Shown: positions 43,745 to 54,399 of the stretch, piece after piece | Numbering within the stretch: position 1 is the first letter of the stretch | Layout of the letters: each line of letters starts with the position of its first letter | DNA from: Microglena sp. YARC | Taxonomy: Eukaryota; Chlorophyta; Chlorophyceae; Chlamydomonadales; Chlamydomonadaceae | NCBI GenBank assembly: GCA_022414725.1 | Contig: CM039464.1 | Span: forward strand, 56,277,836 to 56,341,835 | Length of the DNA: 64,000 bases | Direction: 5' to 3' | The notes under the pieces: model-generated | Told to the model about the DNA's origin: nothing | Database searches by the model: none | What the model saw: only the letters and a program-made list of their open reading frames with translations | Translations under genes and position numbers: made by a program

Positions 43745-44240
43745 CTTGATGTACTCACACACATAGGAATTTGAGAGTAGTACGATACACATCAGTGTTT
43801 TTTTATTTTCAGCTACGAAAAGTAGCTTCTAGGTAACTCCCATTTTGGGCCACCTATCCAAAACGTAATAACGCACCTTGAAGCTGCCATTCTCATTTTT
43901 CTAGCACTGCTTAAATCATTAGGTGTAATCCACGGGCTGGTTGGGGTAGCTACCTCGAAGCTGCTGCTCGACACACATCAGGCCTAAATTAGGTTTAGTT
44001 CATACCGGTCTTCTGTGCTAATGTCAGAATCACGCTATAGTGTACCTTCGTATACTTATTTATGGCGTATGTGTAAATGGACTTTCGGTACTCACGCACA
44101 TAGGAATTATCAGTGCAGTACACATCCGGCCTGACATAGGTTTACTTCAGACCGATCTTCTCCGTTAATGTTGAAATCACGTTACAATGTTCTGGCGTAT
44201 GTGTAAATGAACTTTGGTACTCACATGCATGGACTGTTAG
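43745..44240. repeat. Tandem duplication of about 195 bases, one copy holding a MITE
   Basis: Landmarks GTACTCAC(A/G)CACATAGGAATT, TACACATC(A/C)GGCCT, GTTCA(T/G)ACCG(G/A)TCTTCT and GGCGTATGTGTAAATG occur twice in the same order. The first copy is interrupted by the family B element at 43793. Confidence 0.75.
43793..43970. mobile_element. hAT-like MITE, family B, with paralogous empty site
   Basis: Starts CAGTGTTTTTTTATTTTCAG; the right end stops at GAAGCTGCTGCTCG, about 20 bases short. Flanks are ATACACAT (43785-43792) and ACACACAT (43971-43978), 7 of 8 identical. The duplicate segment at about 44120 reads GTACACATCCGGCC without the element. Confidence 0.8.
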
Positions 44241-44600
44241 CTTCCATATAAATAGAATAAAACCATTACCCATGGCATGAAACTGTAAGAAGGACTCTAT
44301 TTAATTACGAGCTGGACCCTCTTTTCCCTGTACATACCAAACTCCCTCGTGTTTCATCATTTCTTGAAGTGGTGAAAAGCGAAGACGGCGAGCAGCAAAA
44401 TTGCTGGCTCCTGTTTCCTGACAGAAGCTATGTAACCAAGTTAATGTTCAAGTTAAATTGGTGAGAGTGTTTTGATGTGGCCTATACGGCCAACCCTGAT
44501 TGTAAAACATCATATCTAATATCATCTATGCACCATCTGTTCATAAGTCCCCCTTGACTCCGTCAACCCGTGGGCACATTTTAAGTCAAGTAGGGCCCCA
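44240..44600. other. Unassigned stretch
   Basis: No repeats, splice-bounded exons or RNA genes recognised. It starts with ACTGTTAGCTTCCATATAAA, a motif shared with 32722. Confidence 0.35.
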
Positions 44601-44611
44601 GAAAAAGGTAA

Positions 44612-44612
44612 C

Positions 44613-44643
<31 letters not shown>

Positions 44644-44662
44644 GACGGCATCATCATCATCA
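44612..44662. repeat. (ATC)n microsatellite
   Basis: About 17 ATC triplets with one break (GACGGC). Confidence 0.9.
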
Positions 44663-44749
44663 TCAGTATGAGCATCATAACGTTAGGCATAATCAGATGA
44701 TCAGACAGGTCTCAAGCATGTTGCAAGCAAAGAAAACAACTAGCATTGC

Positions 44750-45060
44750 AAAACAAAGGAGTGACAGCGGGAAGGATAAGCCGCCGAAACCAAAACAAAG
44801 GAGTGACAGCGGGAAGGATAAAGCTGCCGAAACTAAAACAAAGGAGTGACAGCGGGAAGGATAAAGCCGCCGAAACCAAAACAAAGGAGTGACAGCGGGA
44901 AGGATAAAGCCGCCGAAACCAAAACAAAGGAGTGACAGCGGGAAGGATAAAGCCGCCGAAACCAAAACAAAGGAGTGACAGCGGGAAGGATAAAACAGCC
45001 TTAACAAAAATAGAGGAGTGATAGCGGGAAGGATAAAGCCGCCAAAGCAACAGGTGTCTC
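44750..45060. repeat. 43-base tandem array, seven copies
   Basis: The unit contains AAAACAAAGGAGTGACAGCG and GGAAGGATAAAGCCGCCGAA; period 42-43. The last two units are more diverged. Open frames over it follow from the repeat. Confidence 0.93.
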
Positions 45061-45830
45061 ATGATGTACTTGGCAGCCAATGCCAGGCTGTACGGTAGGT
45101 AGCCCCCACTTACCTAAACCATAACCCCTAAAAACACCTAAATCCTAAAAACACCTCAACCATCAACCATCAACCTTTGAAACAAAACCTGAACTACCCC
45201 CCCCCCCCCCCCCCCAACTTAAGTGGGGGGCTACACTTCCCTCCCACCAGGCTGTACTGCTTGATAGCTAAGGCGAGAGTGATGTACAGCCTCACTGACT
45301 GGCTGACAGTGTAACAGATGGTCAGGGGCCCCAGATACTAAACGGAGACTTCGCGCCTATCGGAATCCACGTTATACCCAGTTATACCCATAGGTCACAA
45401 TTGGTTTTGGGTTTGGTCAGCCTAGCGTAGATATGACACATACGGCGGACAGTCACTGGGTCCATCCCCACCCGGGTGCGATCAATAGGGGAACCTCCGT
45501 CGATGAAAGGGGCCTGTCTGACCGGACGTGAAGACTTTGACAGTGGGCGTCGGTTTTCCAAAATGGGGGGTGAAGTGTAAGAGATAGTCGGGGGGTCCCC
45601 ATATTCTACCCAGAGACTTCCCCTAACAGACACCACGATCCCCATCGGTCACAGACACATAGCTAGGGCACGGATGATGGACAGCCTCACTAACTGCCTG
45701 GCAGACACATGGCTATAATAGTGCACACACAAATAGGTCTACCTGTGCACCATTTTGGTCATGCATCTGTCAGCCAGTCAGTGATTCCGACAACAAAACA
45801 AGCGTGGCTCCAACAAAAGAACGTTCCGTT
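45060..45830. other. Unassigned stretch with poly-C and short repeats
   Basis: 45100-45240 has CCTAAAAACACCTAAA and a poly-C run flanked by an inverted GTAGCCCCCACTTA / TAAGTGGGGGGCTAC pair (45098 and 45222). A GTCACAGACACATAGC segment is partly repeated. No gene is called. Confidence 0.4.
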
Positions 45831-45835
45831 AGCTT

Positions 45836-45892
45836 CACTGTTTTTCTTTTCTGCTAGCAGCACCAGCTTCTAGGCAGCTCCCTGATAATGGC
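45836..45892. mobile_element. Left half of a family B element
   Basis: CACTGTTTTTCTTTTCTGCT and CCAGCTTCTAGGCAGCTCCC match the left end of family B. No right end follows. It lies in one of three repeated segments (45770, 46170, 46310) that share CAGCCAGTCAGT and GCGTGGCT. Confidence 0.65.
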
Positions 45893-45960
45893 TCTGGGCC
45901 AAAGCCAAACATTCCAGGAGCACAGGGTACCACAGAGACCTCCGTGACATTTGAGCATGT

Positions 45961-46159
45961 GTGATTCCGTTTCGACGAATGGCTCAATGGTAGAGCTCGT
46001 TGAAACAAGGTGAGGGGTTCGAATCCCTGCAGGTGCGCTTAAGTGTTCGCGGGCACCGTCAACCGCCATGGTAGCTTTGTCCAGATAAAGTAGCAGCCTG
46101 TTATCTACAGCCGTAAGACAGGGCTCCCTTATACACGCCCCACCACGGCTTATCATTAC
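45961..46159 (+). mobile_element. tRNA-derived SINE, full length, with target duplication
   Basis: The head has box A TGGCTCAATGGTAGAGC and box B GGTTCGAATCC at tRNA spacing; the stretch between could form an anticodon arm, but no complete acceptor stem follows. The body has CGTCAACCGCCATGGTAGCT and ends TTATCATTAC. A 7-base repeat AGCATGT flanks it (45954-45960, 46160-46166). It is the best example of the family, about 199 bases. Confidence 0.88.
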
Positions 46160-46169
46160 AGCATGTTGG

Positions 46170-46560
46170 CTGCCAGCCATCAGCGAGTCTGACAAAAAAA
46201 CAGCGTGGCTTTCTGACTAAAGAAAGTCTCATTAGCGTTAGTTGGAAGGAGTTGCAGTGCAGCCAAAAGGGTCCACATAGACCTCCAGGTTCACTAATTC
46301 AGGCCATGTGGGCTGTCAGCCAGTCAGTCAGTCCGACACAAAGTATATGCATGGCTTCTGGCAAAAGAGCATCTTTTGTTAGCTAGTGCAAGGATGTTTG
46401 CCAGTGCAGCAGAAGGGTCCAATAGACTCTCCGTCGTCGCACAATTTCAGCCATTAGTGCCTGTCACCTGCTTTCGTCAAACACAACAGAGTAGCATGCT
46501 CTGGCAAAGCGTCTCCTTGCTTAGTTGCAAGATGTTTTGCTGGTTGGGCCCTCTGGTGCA
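46170..46560. repeat. Two diverged copies of a roughly 130-base segment
   Basis: Landmarks CAGCCA(G)TCAG, AGCATGGCTT-like, TTAGC(G/T)(T/A)TAG and GCAGCC/GCAGCAGAAGGGTCCA recur from 46180 and 46310; a third starts at 45770. Functional meaning unknown. Confidence 0.55.
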
Positions 46561-46589
46561 TGCAAACGAGCCTCCACCCCCCCTCAACC

Positions 46590-46822
46590 TCAAGCCTGGT
46601 AATAAGGCAAACTATTAAATTTATGCCCATCTCTCTGCCTCTTGTGTTGGTACCAAGCGCAAGCAAAGGGCTAGGCCTCCCTCAACCTCACCCTCGTAAT
46701 AAGGCGTACTCTTATTTATAGCCAACTCTCTGCCATCTTGTGTTGGCCCCAGTGCAAGCAAACGGGCTGACCCCCTAAACTCACGCCTCGAACATACATA
46801 GGCGTACTATATATGTTTATTT
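46590..46822 (+). repeat. Dispersed (ATTT)n-tailed repeat, two to three copies
   Basis: Copies starting CCAGTGCAAGCAAACGGGCT (or ...AAGCGCAAGCAAAGGGCT) and running to AAGGCGTACT(A/C)TTATTTAT occur in tandem. The family also appears at 35295 and, inverted, at 3100. Confidence 0.65.
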
Positions 46823-46825
46823 ATT

Positions 46826-46912
46826 TGCAAGGATTTTGAAAGTGCTCAAGAAGCCTCTTGGCCATGGGGTCCTCCACGATGCTTTTGCATGGCTTCCTTA
46901 TACGCAATTCAG
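46826..46912 (-). CDS. Candidate exon, EDPMAKRLLEHFQNP
   Basis: On the minus strand the reading is NPELRIRKPCKSIVEDPMAK then RLLEHFQNPCK before a stop. Related sequence at 47400-47470 reads DELQAAMQGVWEDPMAKAGC and a broken one lies at 47205-47245, so this is another exon with partial copies. The EDPMxKxLLExFxxNPE style recalls STI1-type helical repeats of co-chaperones, weakly. No reliable splice borders were found. Confidence 0.35.
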
Positions 46913-47399
46913 GGTTCTTGGATCAAACTGTTTCCGCGAGAACCGGTATCTTCGTACTTGTCGAGAATTTTGGCCGTGAAATCCGAGAATTCTCGCAATT
47001 GAGCCTGGAATATCGACAGATTTCTCGACGAACGGTATATGTTAAGTTCATCCCCTGAATTGCTATATATATCGAAGCGTATCAGGCCGTGGTTGACATT
47101 TCATGTCTCAACCAAATACATGTCGAAATGTTGATTTTTAGTCAATCCAAATACATGTGAAATTGCGATGAATGGAAAAGCTTAAATCACTTCGCTGGTA
47201 TGTTTATTTGCAAGGGCTTTTCAGTGCACCACAAGCTTTGCCATGGTGAGTGAGCGAAAAACCCCCCCACTTATAATTCTTCCGCCCCCCAGTTTTTTCT
47301 TTTTCCCAAGAAAAAAGCATGTTCAAGTCAATCAAAAATAACATGTCGAAATGCGATTGAAATGTCCAAAGCACAAACAGTTCGCTTCAATTTACTTAT

Positions 47400-47475
47400 C
47401 ATTACTTCGCAAGGACTTGTCCAGTGACCCAAAGCAGCCCGCTTTGGCCATGGGGTCCTCCCACACGCCTTGCAT
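47400..47475 (-). pseudogene. Second copy of the EDPMAK exon
   Basis: Minus-strand reading MSNDELQAAMQGVWEDPMAK, then GCFGSLDKSLR, followed by GTAATG, a possible donor. It may equally be the real exon and 46826-46912 the copy. Next to it starts the 47500-48070 array, whose unit includes the sequence just before this reading (CTCATCTCGGCATTCCGGCA). Confidence 0.4.
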
Positions 47476-47489
47476 GGCTGCCTGAAGCT

Positions 47490-48075
47490 CGTCGTTGCTC
47501 ATCGCTCGGCATTGCCGGCACAGTCACATCCATACCTGGTCATAAATGTGACAACAAACAAATAAGGTTAGGGTTAGGGTTTATGTATCATTTAAGGTTT
47601 AAGGGTTTATTGCTCATGCCTCGGCATTCTGGCACAGCACATCCATACCTGTTCATACATGTGAAAGAAACATGAAGGGAAAAGTGTTTAAGTTTAGGGT
47701 GGCCACTCATCTCGACATTCCAAGCATAGGGCACATCCATAACCTGGTCATAAATGTGACACCAACGTTAAGGGTTCAGGGTTTAGGGTTTTGGTTTGCT
47801 CATCTCGACAATTCTGACATTTACAGGCAGCATCCATACCTGTCATACATGTTGACAATTATTCGTTTGGAATTTAGGGTTAGGGTGATTGCTCATTCAT
47901 CGACATCCCGGCACAAGGCACATCCATACCTGGTCATACATGTGAAAAAAACATTTAAGGGTTTTCGGGTTAAGGGGTTTAGGGTTTTAAAGTAAAGCTT
48001 TGGTTGCTCATAAATCGGGCTCCGGCATATTGCACATCCATACCTTTGTTGCATAATAATGTGGACAATAATGTT
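47490..48075. repeat. Array of about six units, each with TTTAGGG-like sequence
   Basis: Each unit of roughly 95-115 bases has TTGCTCAT...TCGACATTC, GGCACATCCATACCTGGTCA, TACATGTGA and then GGGTTTAGGGTTT or GGTTAGGGTTT. Indels are frequent. The telomere-like piece is part of the repeated unit and not an end. Confidence 0.75.
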
Positions 48076-48289
48076 AGGTAGGGATTCCAGGTAAGAACGC
48101 CGATCAGGTCTCCAACAGGGCGCTCCTGCGGCCTCATGGCTAGAAGGTAGGACCACAAAGGGCTATAGGTTTACGTCGGGGGGGGACAACGACACGTCAG
48201 GGGAAAACATCATTTCTGTAGGAATTTATAGGGGGTTTGGGGGTTTATAGAAACCCACTTCCAGTCCCAGGTTCCCAGAAAGAACAAGG

Positions 48290-48480
48290 CATATGCAGGC
48301 CGTCGCAAGCGATGCGGAAAATTGGGCGGAGAGTGTTTGGCAATGGAACGCGACAGGTGGCAACGACTGAGCTGGCGAAGCCAGTAAGGGTTTATTGATA
48401 CAATTTGGCGACGTGTCAGGCTTTCCGTTCCCCTTCGGTCCGTCGGTGGCGGTCAGTCAAACGGTATAATGGGGTGAGAT
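48290..48480 (-). repeat. Dispersed repeat family R, copy 3
   Basis: On the minus strand, GACACGTCGCCAAAT-type, CGTTGCCACCTGTCGCG and TCGCTTGCGACGGCC follow the same order as at 24460 and 26235. Confidence 0.6.
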
Positions 48481-48713
48481 CTGGGGTGTGTATGACGCAA
48501 TGCCGACTTTGAATTTTTTTTGGCGAGCAGGCGATATTTGGATTTGGGTAAAATTAGCTCAATTGTTGGCAAATGGGGAAGCCTTCATTGGTCGGCACAA
48601 GTCCCTTCAGCCTATTTGGCTACGACTGGACTGGTAATTAATACATATAAAATAAACAATAATAAAAACATTTAATACATACAATTATGCAGACATACAT
48701 AAATACATCATAC

Positions 48714-48815
48714 GGCTGAGTGGGCAATGGTCTTTCCAAAAGTGATGACCATCCAGTTGAGTGAGGGGTCGCAGGCCACCACTTCCCACTCCGCCTTGAA
48801 CAGAGACAGTATACC
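48714..48815 (-). CDS. Candidate exon, FKAEWEVVACDPSLNW
   Basis: Minus-strand reading GNGILSLFKAEWEVVACDPS then LNWMVITFGKTIAHSA before a GTATGA donor. The EVVACDPSLNWMVI pattern faintly resembles a lipocalin-type strand pair (xxVxxxDPxYxWxxV), too short for a call. Frame-broken copies of its upstream part (with TTGTCCTGGACGTC and CCTCTCCAT) lie at about 49040-49140, 49225-49320 and 49510-49600. Confidence 0.4.
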
Positions 48816-48819
48816 ATTT

Positions 48820-49740
48820 CCTCTCCATGTCAGGCGCGCATCTGAATGCTTGTTCCTGGACGTCGTACCCCAAATATTTGGGATGGTGGGGACGCTTAAT
48901 ACGTGGATGTTAGGGATTTGTGTGGTACTCAGGGGTGGGATGGGTAACTACGGTGGTGGGTTGAATTCTCATCCACCATGGGCAGAGGGGTGTTGTGCAT
49001 GTTGCAATTGATATGAATGAGATAGGGGTGCTAGTTCTGGTGGTTGTGGGGTGATGTAGGAATCAGTTTCCGCATTGAACATAGACAAGCGTTCCATTTC
49101 TTCTCCAATGGTCGGGCAGCGGTCTAGATGCCTTGTCCTGGATGTCATAAACACAAATTATTGATGTCACCCCCTGGCATTGTTGTTATTTTAGGGCAGG
49201 GGGGTTCAGGTTTTTAATCAAAATGCTTCCAACTTCGCCTTGAACAAAGACAATATGCCAGTGCCTCTCCATCGTAGGCGCCGTCTAGATGCCTTTTTTC
49301 CTGGACGTCAATACCTCAATATTGATTGTGACTCGGCATGTGGGATGTTTAAAGGGGGGAGGGTGGGTGGGTTGTGGTTGAAATAACCTACATGCCTCGG
49401 TCCTGGGACCGGTCGGTTACCCGAATATTGATGTTCACCTTGGCATGTGGGATTGTTTAGGATGTGGGATTGTTGAGTGAGGGGTGTGGGTTGTGTTGAA
49501 CGGTCCCTAACATGCCTTGAAGAATAGACAGTATACCAATTTCCTCTCCGTGGTCAAGCACACTCTAGATGCCTTGTCCTGGAATGTCGTTACCCAATAT
49601 TCGACGTCACCACCTTGAAATGTGGAAGGTGTGGGATTGTGTTTTAGGCCCTGATAGAGTGTCAATACCTTTGGCTTCTCTGTGACGTTGCATCCCATAT
49701 TGAGTTTATCTGGTTGGGAAAGTGGGAAGCAGGACGTGTC
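48820..49740 (-). pseudogene. Three to four decayed 5'-side copies of the 48714-48815 exon
   Basis: Each copy has GCCTTGAACA(A/G)AGACAGTAT-like sequence, CCATTTCCTCTCC, TAGATGCCTTGTCCTGGA and CGTCGTACC on the plus strand, separated by TGTGGGATTGT-rich spacers. All are frame-broken. They lie upstream of the exon on its own strand. Confidence 0.55.
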
Positions 49741-49779
49741 ATTTGGGAGGGGTGTCTGAGAAGTGTCGGGGTATTTTTT

Positions 49780-50510
49780 TTGAGACGGCCCTAGATGTCC
49801 GTGACCTATTTTTGGATGCTACCCTATGGGGGGCCTAGATGCCGTAACACTATTTTTAGGGAATGCTACCATTCACTCTATTTGGGGGGCCCTAACATGC
49901 CGTGACCTGTTTTTTTGGATGCTACCCTATTTGGGGCGGCCCCTAGATGCCGTGCCTATTTTGGATTGCTAGCCCTATTGGGGGGGTTGGGCCCTAGATG
50001 CCGGTGGACCTATTTTGGATTGCTACCCTATTTGGGGGTCCTAGATGGGCGTTGAACCCAATTTTTGGATTGCTACCTCTTTCTATTTTTGGGGGGCCCT
50101 AACTTTGCCCGTGACCTATTTTTGATGCGACCTATTGTGGGGGGCCCTAAGATGCCATGACTATTTTGGATAGTACCCTTATTTGGGGGGGGCCCTAGTG
50201 CCGTTGACCTTTTATTTAAATGGGGATGCTACCCTATTTGGGGGGCCCTAGATTTTACCGTGACCTAGTTATGGATGCTACCCTATTTGGGGCCCTAGAT
50301 GCCAATTGACTATTATGGATGGCTACCTGCTATGAGGGGCCCTAGATGCCATGAACCGTATTATGATGCTACCAGCCTATTGGGGGGCCCTAGATGACGT
50401 GACCTATTTTGGATGCAACCCTATTTGGGGGGGCCCCTACGATTTGCCATGACCTATTTTGGATGCAACCGATATTGTGGGGGCCCTAGATGCCGTGACC
50501 TGAACACACT
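49780..50510. repeat. Minisatellite with GATGCCGTGACCTATTTTGG
   Basis: About 16 units of 38-55 bases, each with CCCTAGATGCCGTGACCTA, TTTTGGATGC and TACCCTATTTGGGGGGC. Nearly every unit has its own small indels, more than expected from base substitutions, so sequencing error probably contributes. Confidence 0.85.
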
Positions 50511-50559
50511 GGCATCCTTTAAAATAAGAGTTGAGCTTATCTTGCCGTAGGAAGAAGGG

Positions 50560-50785
50560 TGTGGGCCATATTTTTCGTTTTTTTTTGAGCCACAACGTTG
50601 CACAGCTGCTAGGCAGCTCCCTTTTCCCTTTCCTTGGAGGCCAACAACCTTGGAGGCTAGCTAGTTTTGTCTGGAAGCTGATATGGACAAGGCGCATTCA
50701 AATGGGCTGGCTGAAAGCTTTGGCTTGACCGAGTGGTGGCTGATGGAGCTAAATGGAAGACTGCCATGGTGTAGCCAAAACAAAT
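50560..50785. mobile_element. Diverged family B-like element
   Basis: The left end TTTTTTTTTGAGCCACAACG and CAGCTGCTAGGCAGCTCCCT and the right end GATGGAGCTAAATGGAAGAC with TGTAGCCAAAACAAATAA fit a decayed family B element. No target duplication seen. Confidence 0.55.
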
Positions 50786-50789
50786 AAAG

Positions 50790-52560
50790 AATGGCACTGG
50801 ACTTGGTGGGTGTGCTTCAGGTGTGTGGTGGAGTGTAATGGGGGGCCCTAGCTTTGCCTTGGCTGTGAGCGTGGACATAACCAACTATGTATTGTTATCT
50901 GCGTGGGGTGAGTGGAATTGTGTTTGATGGGTGGGTGGGGATGGGGGCTATTTTCCCCTTCGTGCGATGCGTCGCCACTTCCGTCGCTGCAATGGCGACG
51001 ACTGGGCCCATCCCACCGGGCTAAAACGCTAACTAGTTCAACAAAATGGGGGGTGGGGTGGGCCCAGGGGGGCAGCATGTCGCACGGAGGGGGATGCCTA
51101 GTACCACAAGCGCAGTATCTCAAGCAGATCCTCCTGAAACCATAAACGCCTATAACCTTAAACTTCGACTAAACCCGAGGAGAACTGGTTTGTGGGTACT
51201 GCTTTGTGGGTGGCTAGCTTCCCCCCACCATGTCGCAACTGAGGTTGCACTGAGATCTCTCAATGGTTGATGGGCTGCGCGAGAAAAAACCCAGGTTGGG
51301 GGTTGGGGGGGCAGTTGGGGGGAGTGTAGGTGCAATCAGGTGTGTTGTTTGGTTTGCTTTGCGGGAAGCATTTTGCCAAATTAATGTGTTTCTGTTTCTG
51401 CTGCTGCGGCGCATGTGGGGTGTGAGGTGTGGCAAGCTTACCATGCTGCCATACTTGATTGTCATCTGTAACGACACAGCACAACACACCAATACAACAC
51501 AAATATCAACATAAAAACACAATTGAGTACAAGCGCATGGTATATGCTTGGCCAGGTGTGGGGAGTCAAGGACATGGTGTGGTGGGGGGAGAGCCCCCCT
51601 TGATGGTGCACTTCTGCCTTTTACCAATTGAACGAATAAATTTTTAAAAAGACCCATTTCCTTTCGTTCAGCGTCGTTAACCTTTTTCCATCACTGGATC
51701 CCTCTCTTTAAAGAACTCCACCCTATCCTCAAACTGCCCCCGTCTGAGAGTTGTAATCGCGAGTAGTTGAGAGTGGGGCTCAAGTTTGGCGCCCCCGCAG
51801 GCCAACATGGGCTAGACGTTGTCTGATGATATGCCTCGTCCTTTGAATATATCATGCCTCCCGATGCGAAGCTCATTGTTTTCGTTGGGCGCAGCACACG
51901 TGTTGCTGGCGGTGGGGGGACAAGCCAAATCCGGTGAGAGTGGGAGAATAGCTCACTACCCATGCTGGGCTTGTGGTTATTTTGTTGGATTTTATTGAAG
52001 GATTTTCGGGACACAGGGCCCAGAGGGACCCCGTACACAAATAACACAGCAGGCGCCACTGAGCGTTTCAGAAAGAAAAGCGGAGAAAGTCCCTACAGAA
52101 GTAGGAAAAGTTCACAGTTTGGGGGGGGGCTGGTGGTTCTGAATGGGGATGGATCTTGGGAGGAAAAGGTCAAATTTCGTTTTGCTGAGCAGCTGGGGTG
52201 CAGTCCTGGAGAGAGAGGCTAGTAAGAGTTGTGCTTCTAAAATTGGGATGAATCTTGGGAATTTGACAAATGCCTGAGTGGGCACTGGAGGGTGGGGTGC
52301 AATCCTCGACGGGGGTTGGTCAAGTGTGGGGCGATGGGTGGGAATCAGTTGTTGGTGGCTGGCAGGGTGGCTGAGTATGCAGCGTGGCTGGCTGGCAGGC
52401 TAGCTGGGTAGTGAGGGCAAGGTAACCGTCAGGGTGGCTGGGTGTAAGGTCTTTAGGGGGTTGGCTGGGGCAGGCTGACTTGGGGCAATGGGCAGGGTGG
52501 CTGGGGCAGGCGTGACCTGGGAAATGCAGGTTAACTTGGAAATGCAGGGAGGCTGGTGAG
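50790..52560. other. Unassigned region, G-rich on the plus strand
   Basis: Includes GGGTGGG-rich parts (50910-51080, 51290-51320) and unique-looking stretches (51100-52200). Open frames up to 147 codons exist on the minus strand (51214-51657) but I find no splice borders or family features that single one out. A short CACGCCTATAACCTTAAACTTCG segment recalls telomere-like motifs. Confidence 0.35.
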
Positions 52561-52562
52561 GC

Positions 52563-53615
52563 TCAGGACAGGCTGACTGGGCAGGGTGGCAGAAGGTTAG
52601 TGAGTGCCTGCCAGGGCTTTGTTTTGGCGCTGAGCGTTGGAAGGAATATATCTGAGTCATAGACTAATGGAGTTGACAACCGATTTGGGATGGAACAAGC
52701 GGCAGCAAGGGCGGTTGGACGGATTACGCGCGAGGTTGTGGGGAATCGCATGCAAGCGGGATGGGATTCCGTTTTCCCCGCGGAGGCAGCGTTAACAAGT
52801 TTTCGGGAGACTTTTGGAGGGTTTTGTTCTGGCTGGAAAGGATTACTGGTGGAAGGTTTACTGTAGCCGCGCTCCAGACTGTCCTCCTTTGGCGCCCTGG
52901 TTTTGCCCAGGACCATGTTTACAGCTTTTCTAACTTTATTTGCTGACACCGATCCCGATGTCCGCTATCCGACGTGGGTGTACCGCGCTTTTACCTTTTT
53001 TCTGGAGTTGCAATCGTACCTTTTCGGCATCACGTCGCGTTTCGGAATCAGATCAACCAAGATCTTTCCCAAACGCAGGCATGCCCCCAGTGGAGGCAGG
53101 CCCACCTGCGAACATACCTGTCGACTGGCGACCTCGCTGGCTGGGCCCTGCCATTTCTCACGTTTTTACGCTCACGTGTCCCATTCCAGATAACACGCCC
53201 AGCAAACGCACGGTCAACTAAGCCTGCACCCTCCTTCAATGGACAAGGATACGCCCCCCGCTACTGCCTCCGTGTTTTGCACGGCCCACTAGACCAACGC
53301 TCCATATCAATCTCTCCTGAATCTAATCCAGACCCAAGACACAAGCTGAACAGCTCTCGTAACATAAATTTTCCGATAACGCATGTTGAACTACTAAGTC
53401 CGACCTTACTCCATACCTGCTCAAACTGCCTGCAGCCAGGTAAAGCGATGCGATGCTATTTATATCGCAATGCAACGCGGTATCGTTTTTGGCGGCCGTT
53501 GCGCTTACTAATCTTGCATGCTTATGACAACATGAGTGCCAACGTCGTGGTGCCCAATGCCATGCGATGCGATGCGCTAGGGCAGATGAGCGAAAGACAA
53601 TATTTCGGTCCGTAG
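52563..53615. other. Unassigned region with competing open frames
   Basis: Minus 52563-52949 (128 codons), plus 52974-53615 (213 codons) and plus 52903-53193 are open. They overlap and none shows a recognisable domain, signal peptide or membrane segment. Balanced base composition distinguishes this stretch from the repeats around it, so it may hold an unrecognised gene. I do not choose a frame. Confidence 0.35.
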
Positions 53616-53700
53616 CAGTGCAATGCGGTGTCAGGAGTGGTTGCGACACTTTCGGTCTTGTTGCGCTTAATACTTGCATGCCTCAATCTGCCTCCAGGTT
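53445..53700. repeat. Imperfect direct repeat with GCGATGCGATGC
   Basis: The segment with GCGATGCGATGC, GCAATGC, GGTATCG / GGTGTCA, GTTGCGCTTA(C/A)TA and CTTGCATGC appears at 53450-53530 and again at 53565-53690. Confidence 0.55.
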
Positions 53701-53839
53701 ACGCTCGGTTCATGCCATGGCGATGCGATACCTTGCGAGCCTTAGAACGTCCGCGCACACATCGAAGATTGCACTCAGTACAATAAATATAGGTAATTCC
53801 GTGATCGGAAGGAGCAGTCAATTTGAGGAAATAGTGCAG

Positions 53840-54350
53840 AGGCCCCCCAACCAATCCCCCTGCCACAACCCTACCAGTTACCCACCCCCACGCACACACC
53901 ACCAGGTCCTACAACGGCACGCACCTACCCGCGGTGTCTAACCCCCCTGCCCCTACACCTGCCCGATCTCCACCCACCCATCCCGACCCAACCCCTACCG
54001 ACCTCACCGTCTCAGCCACCCATCACTCAGCGAATCTCCCCCTATCCGGCTTGGTTACTTGCCTATCCCCTGCCCTATCCAATCCCGCCTGCCCCCCTAT
54101 AAGTACGCACGTCCCCCTGCCCCCTACCCGCACCCCCTGCCCCCTACCCCCCCTTCCCTGCCCCCCATCCAATCCCCCAGCCCCTATACTCACCCCATCC
54201 CCATCCCCGCTACCCGACCCATCCCGCCCTGACCCCCCATCCGCCATCTGCCCTTCTCCCTACCCCTACCCCTCAATTTTCCCATGCCCTGTGCCCCCCT
54301 ACTTCCACCATCCACCCCCCGCTGACCCCCATCCCCTGCCCTGACATCCT
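53840..54350. repeat. C-rich low complexity (CCCCTACC type)
   Basis: About 500 bases of CCCCTAC, CCCTGCC and CCCATCC blocks on the plus strand. The Pro-rich frame is a composition effect. Confidence 0.85.
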
Positions 54351-54399
54351 GGCCACTCATGCCCCACTTCGGCCTACCTTTCTGTCATTGCGCCATTCC

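Noticed and set aside
45975..46035. A functional tRNA gene
   Set aside because: Boxes A and B are good, but no closed acceptor stem is seen, and the sequence continues into a body shared with other copies and flanked by a target duplication; it is a SINE head.
53934..54344. Pro-rich plus-strand frame
   Set aside because: C-rich low complexity with no start context or domain; codon content is only a composition effect.
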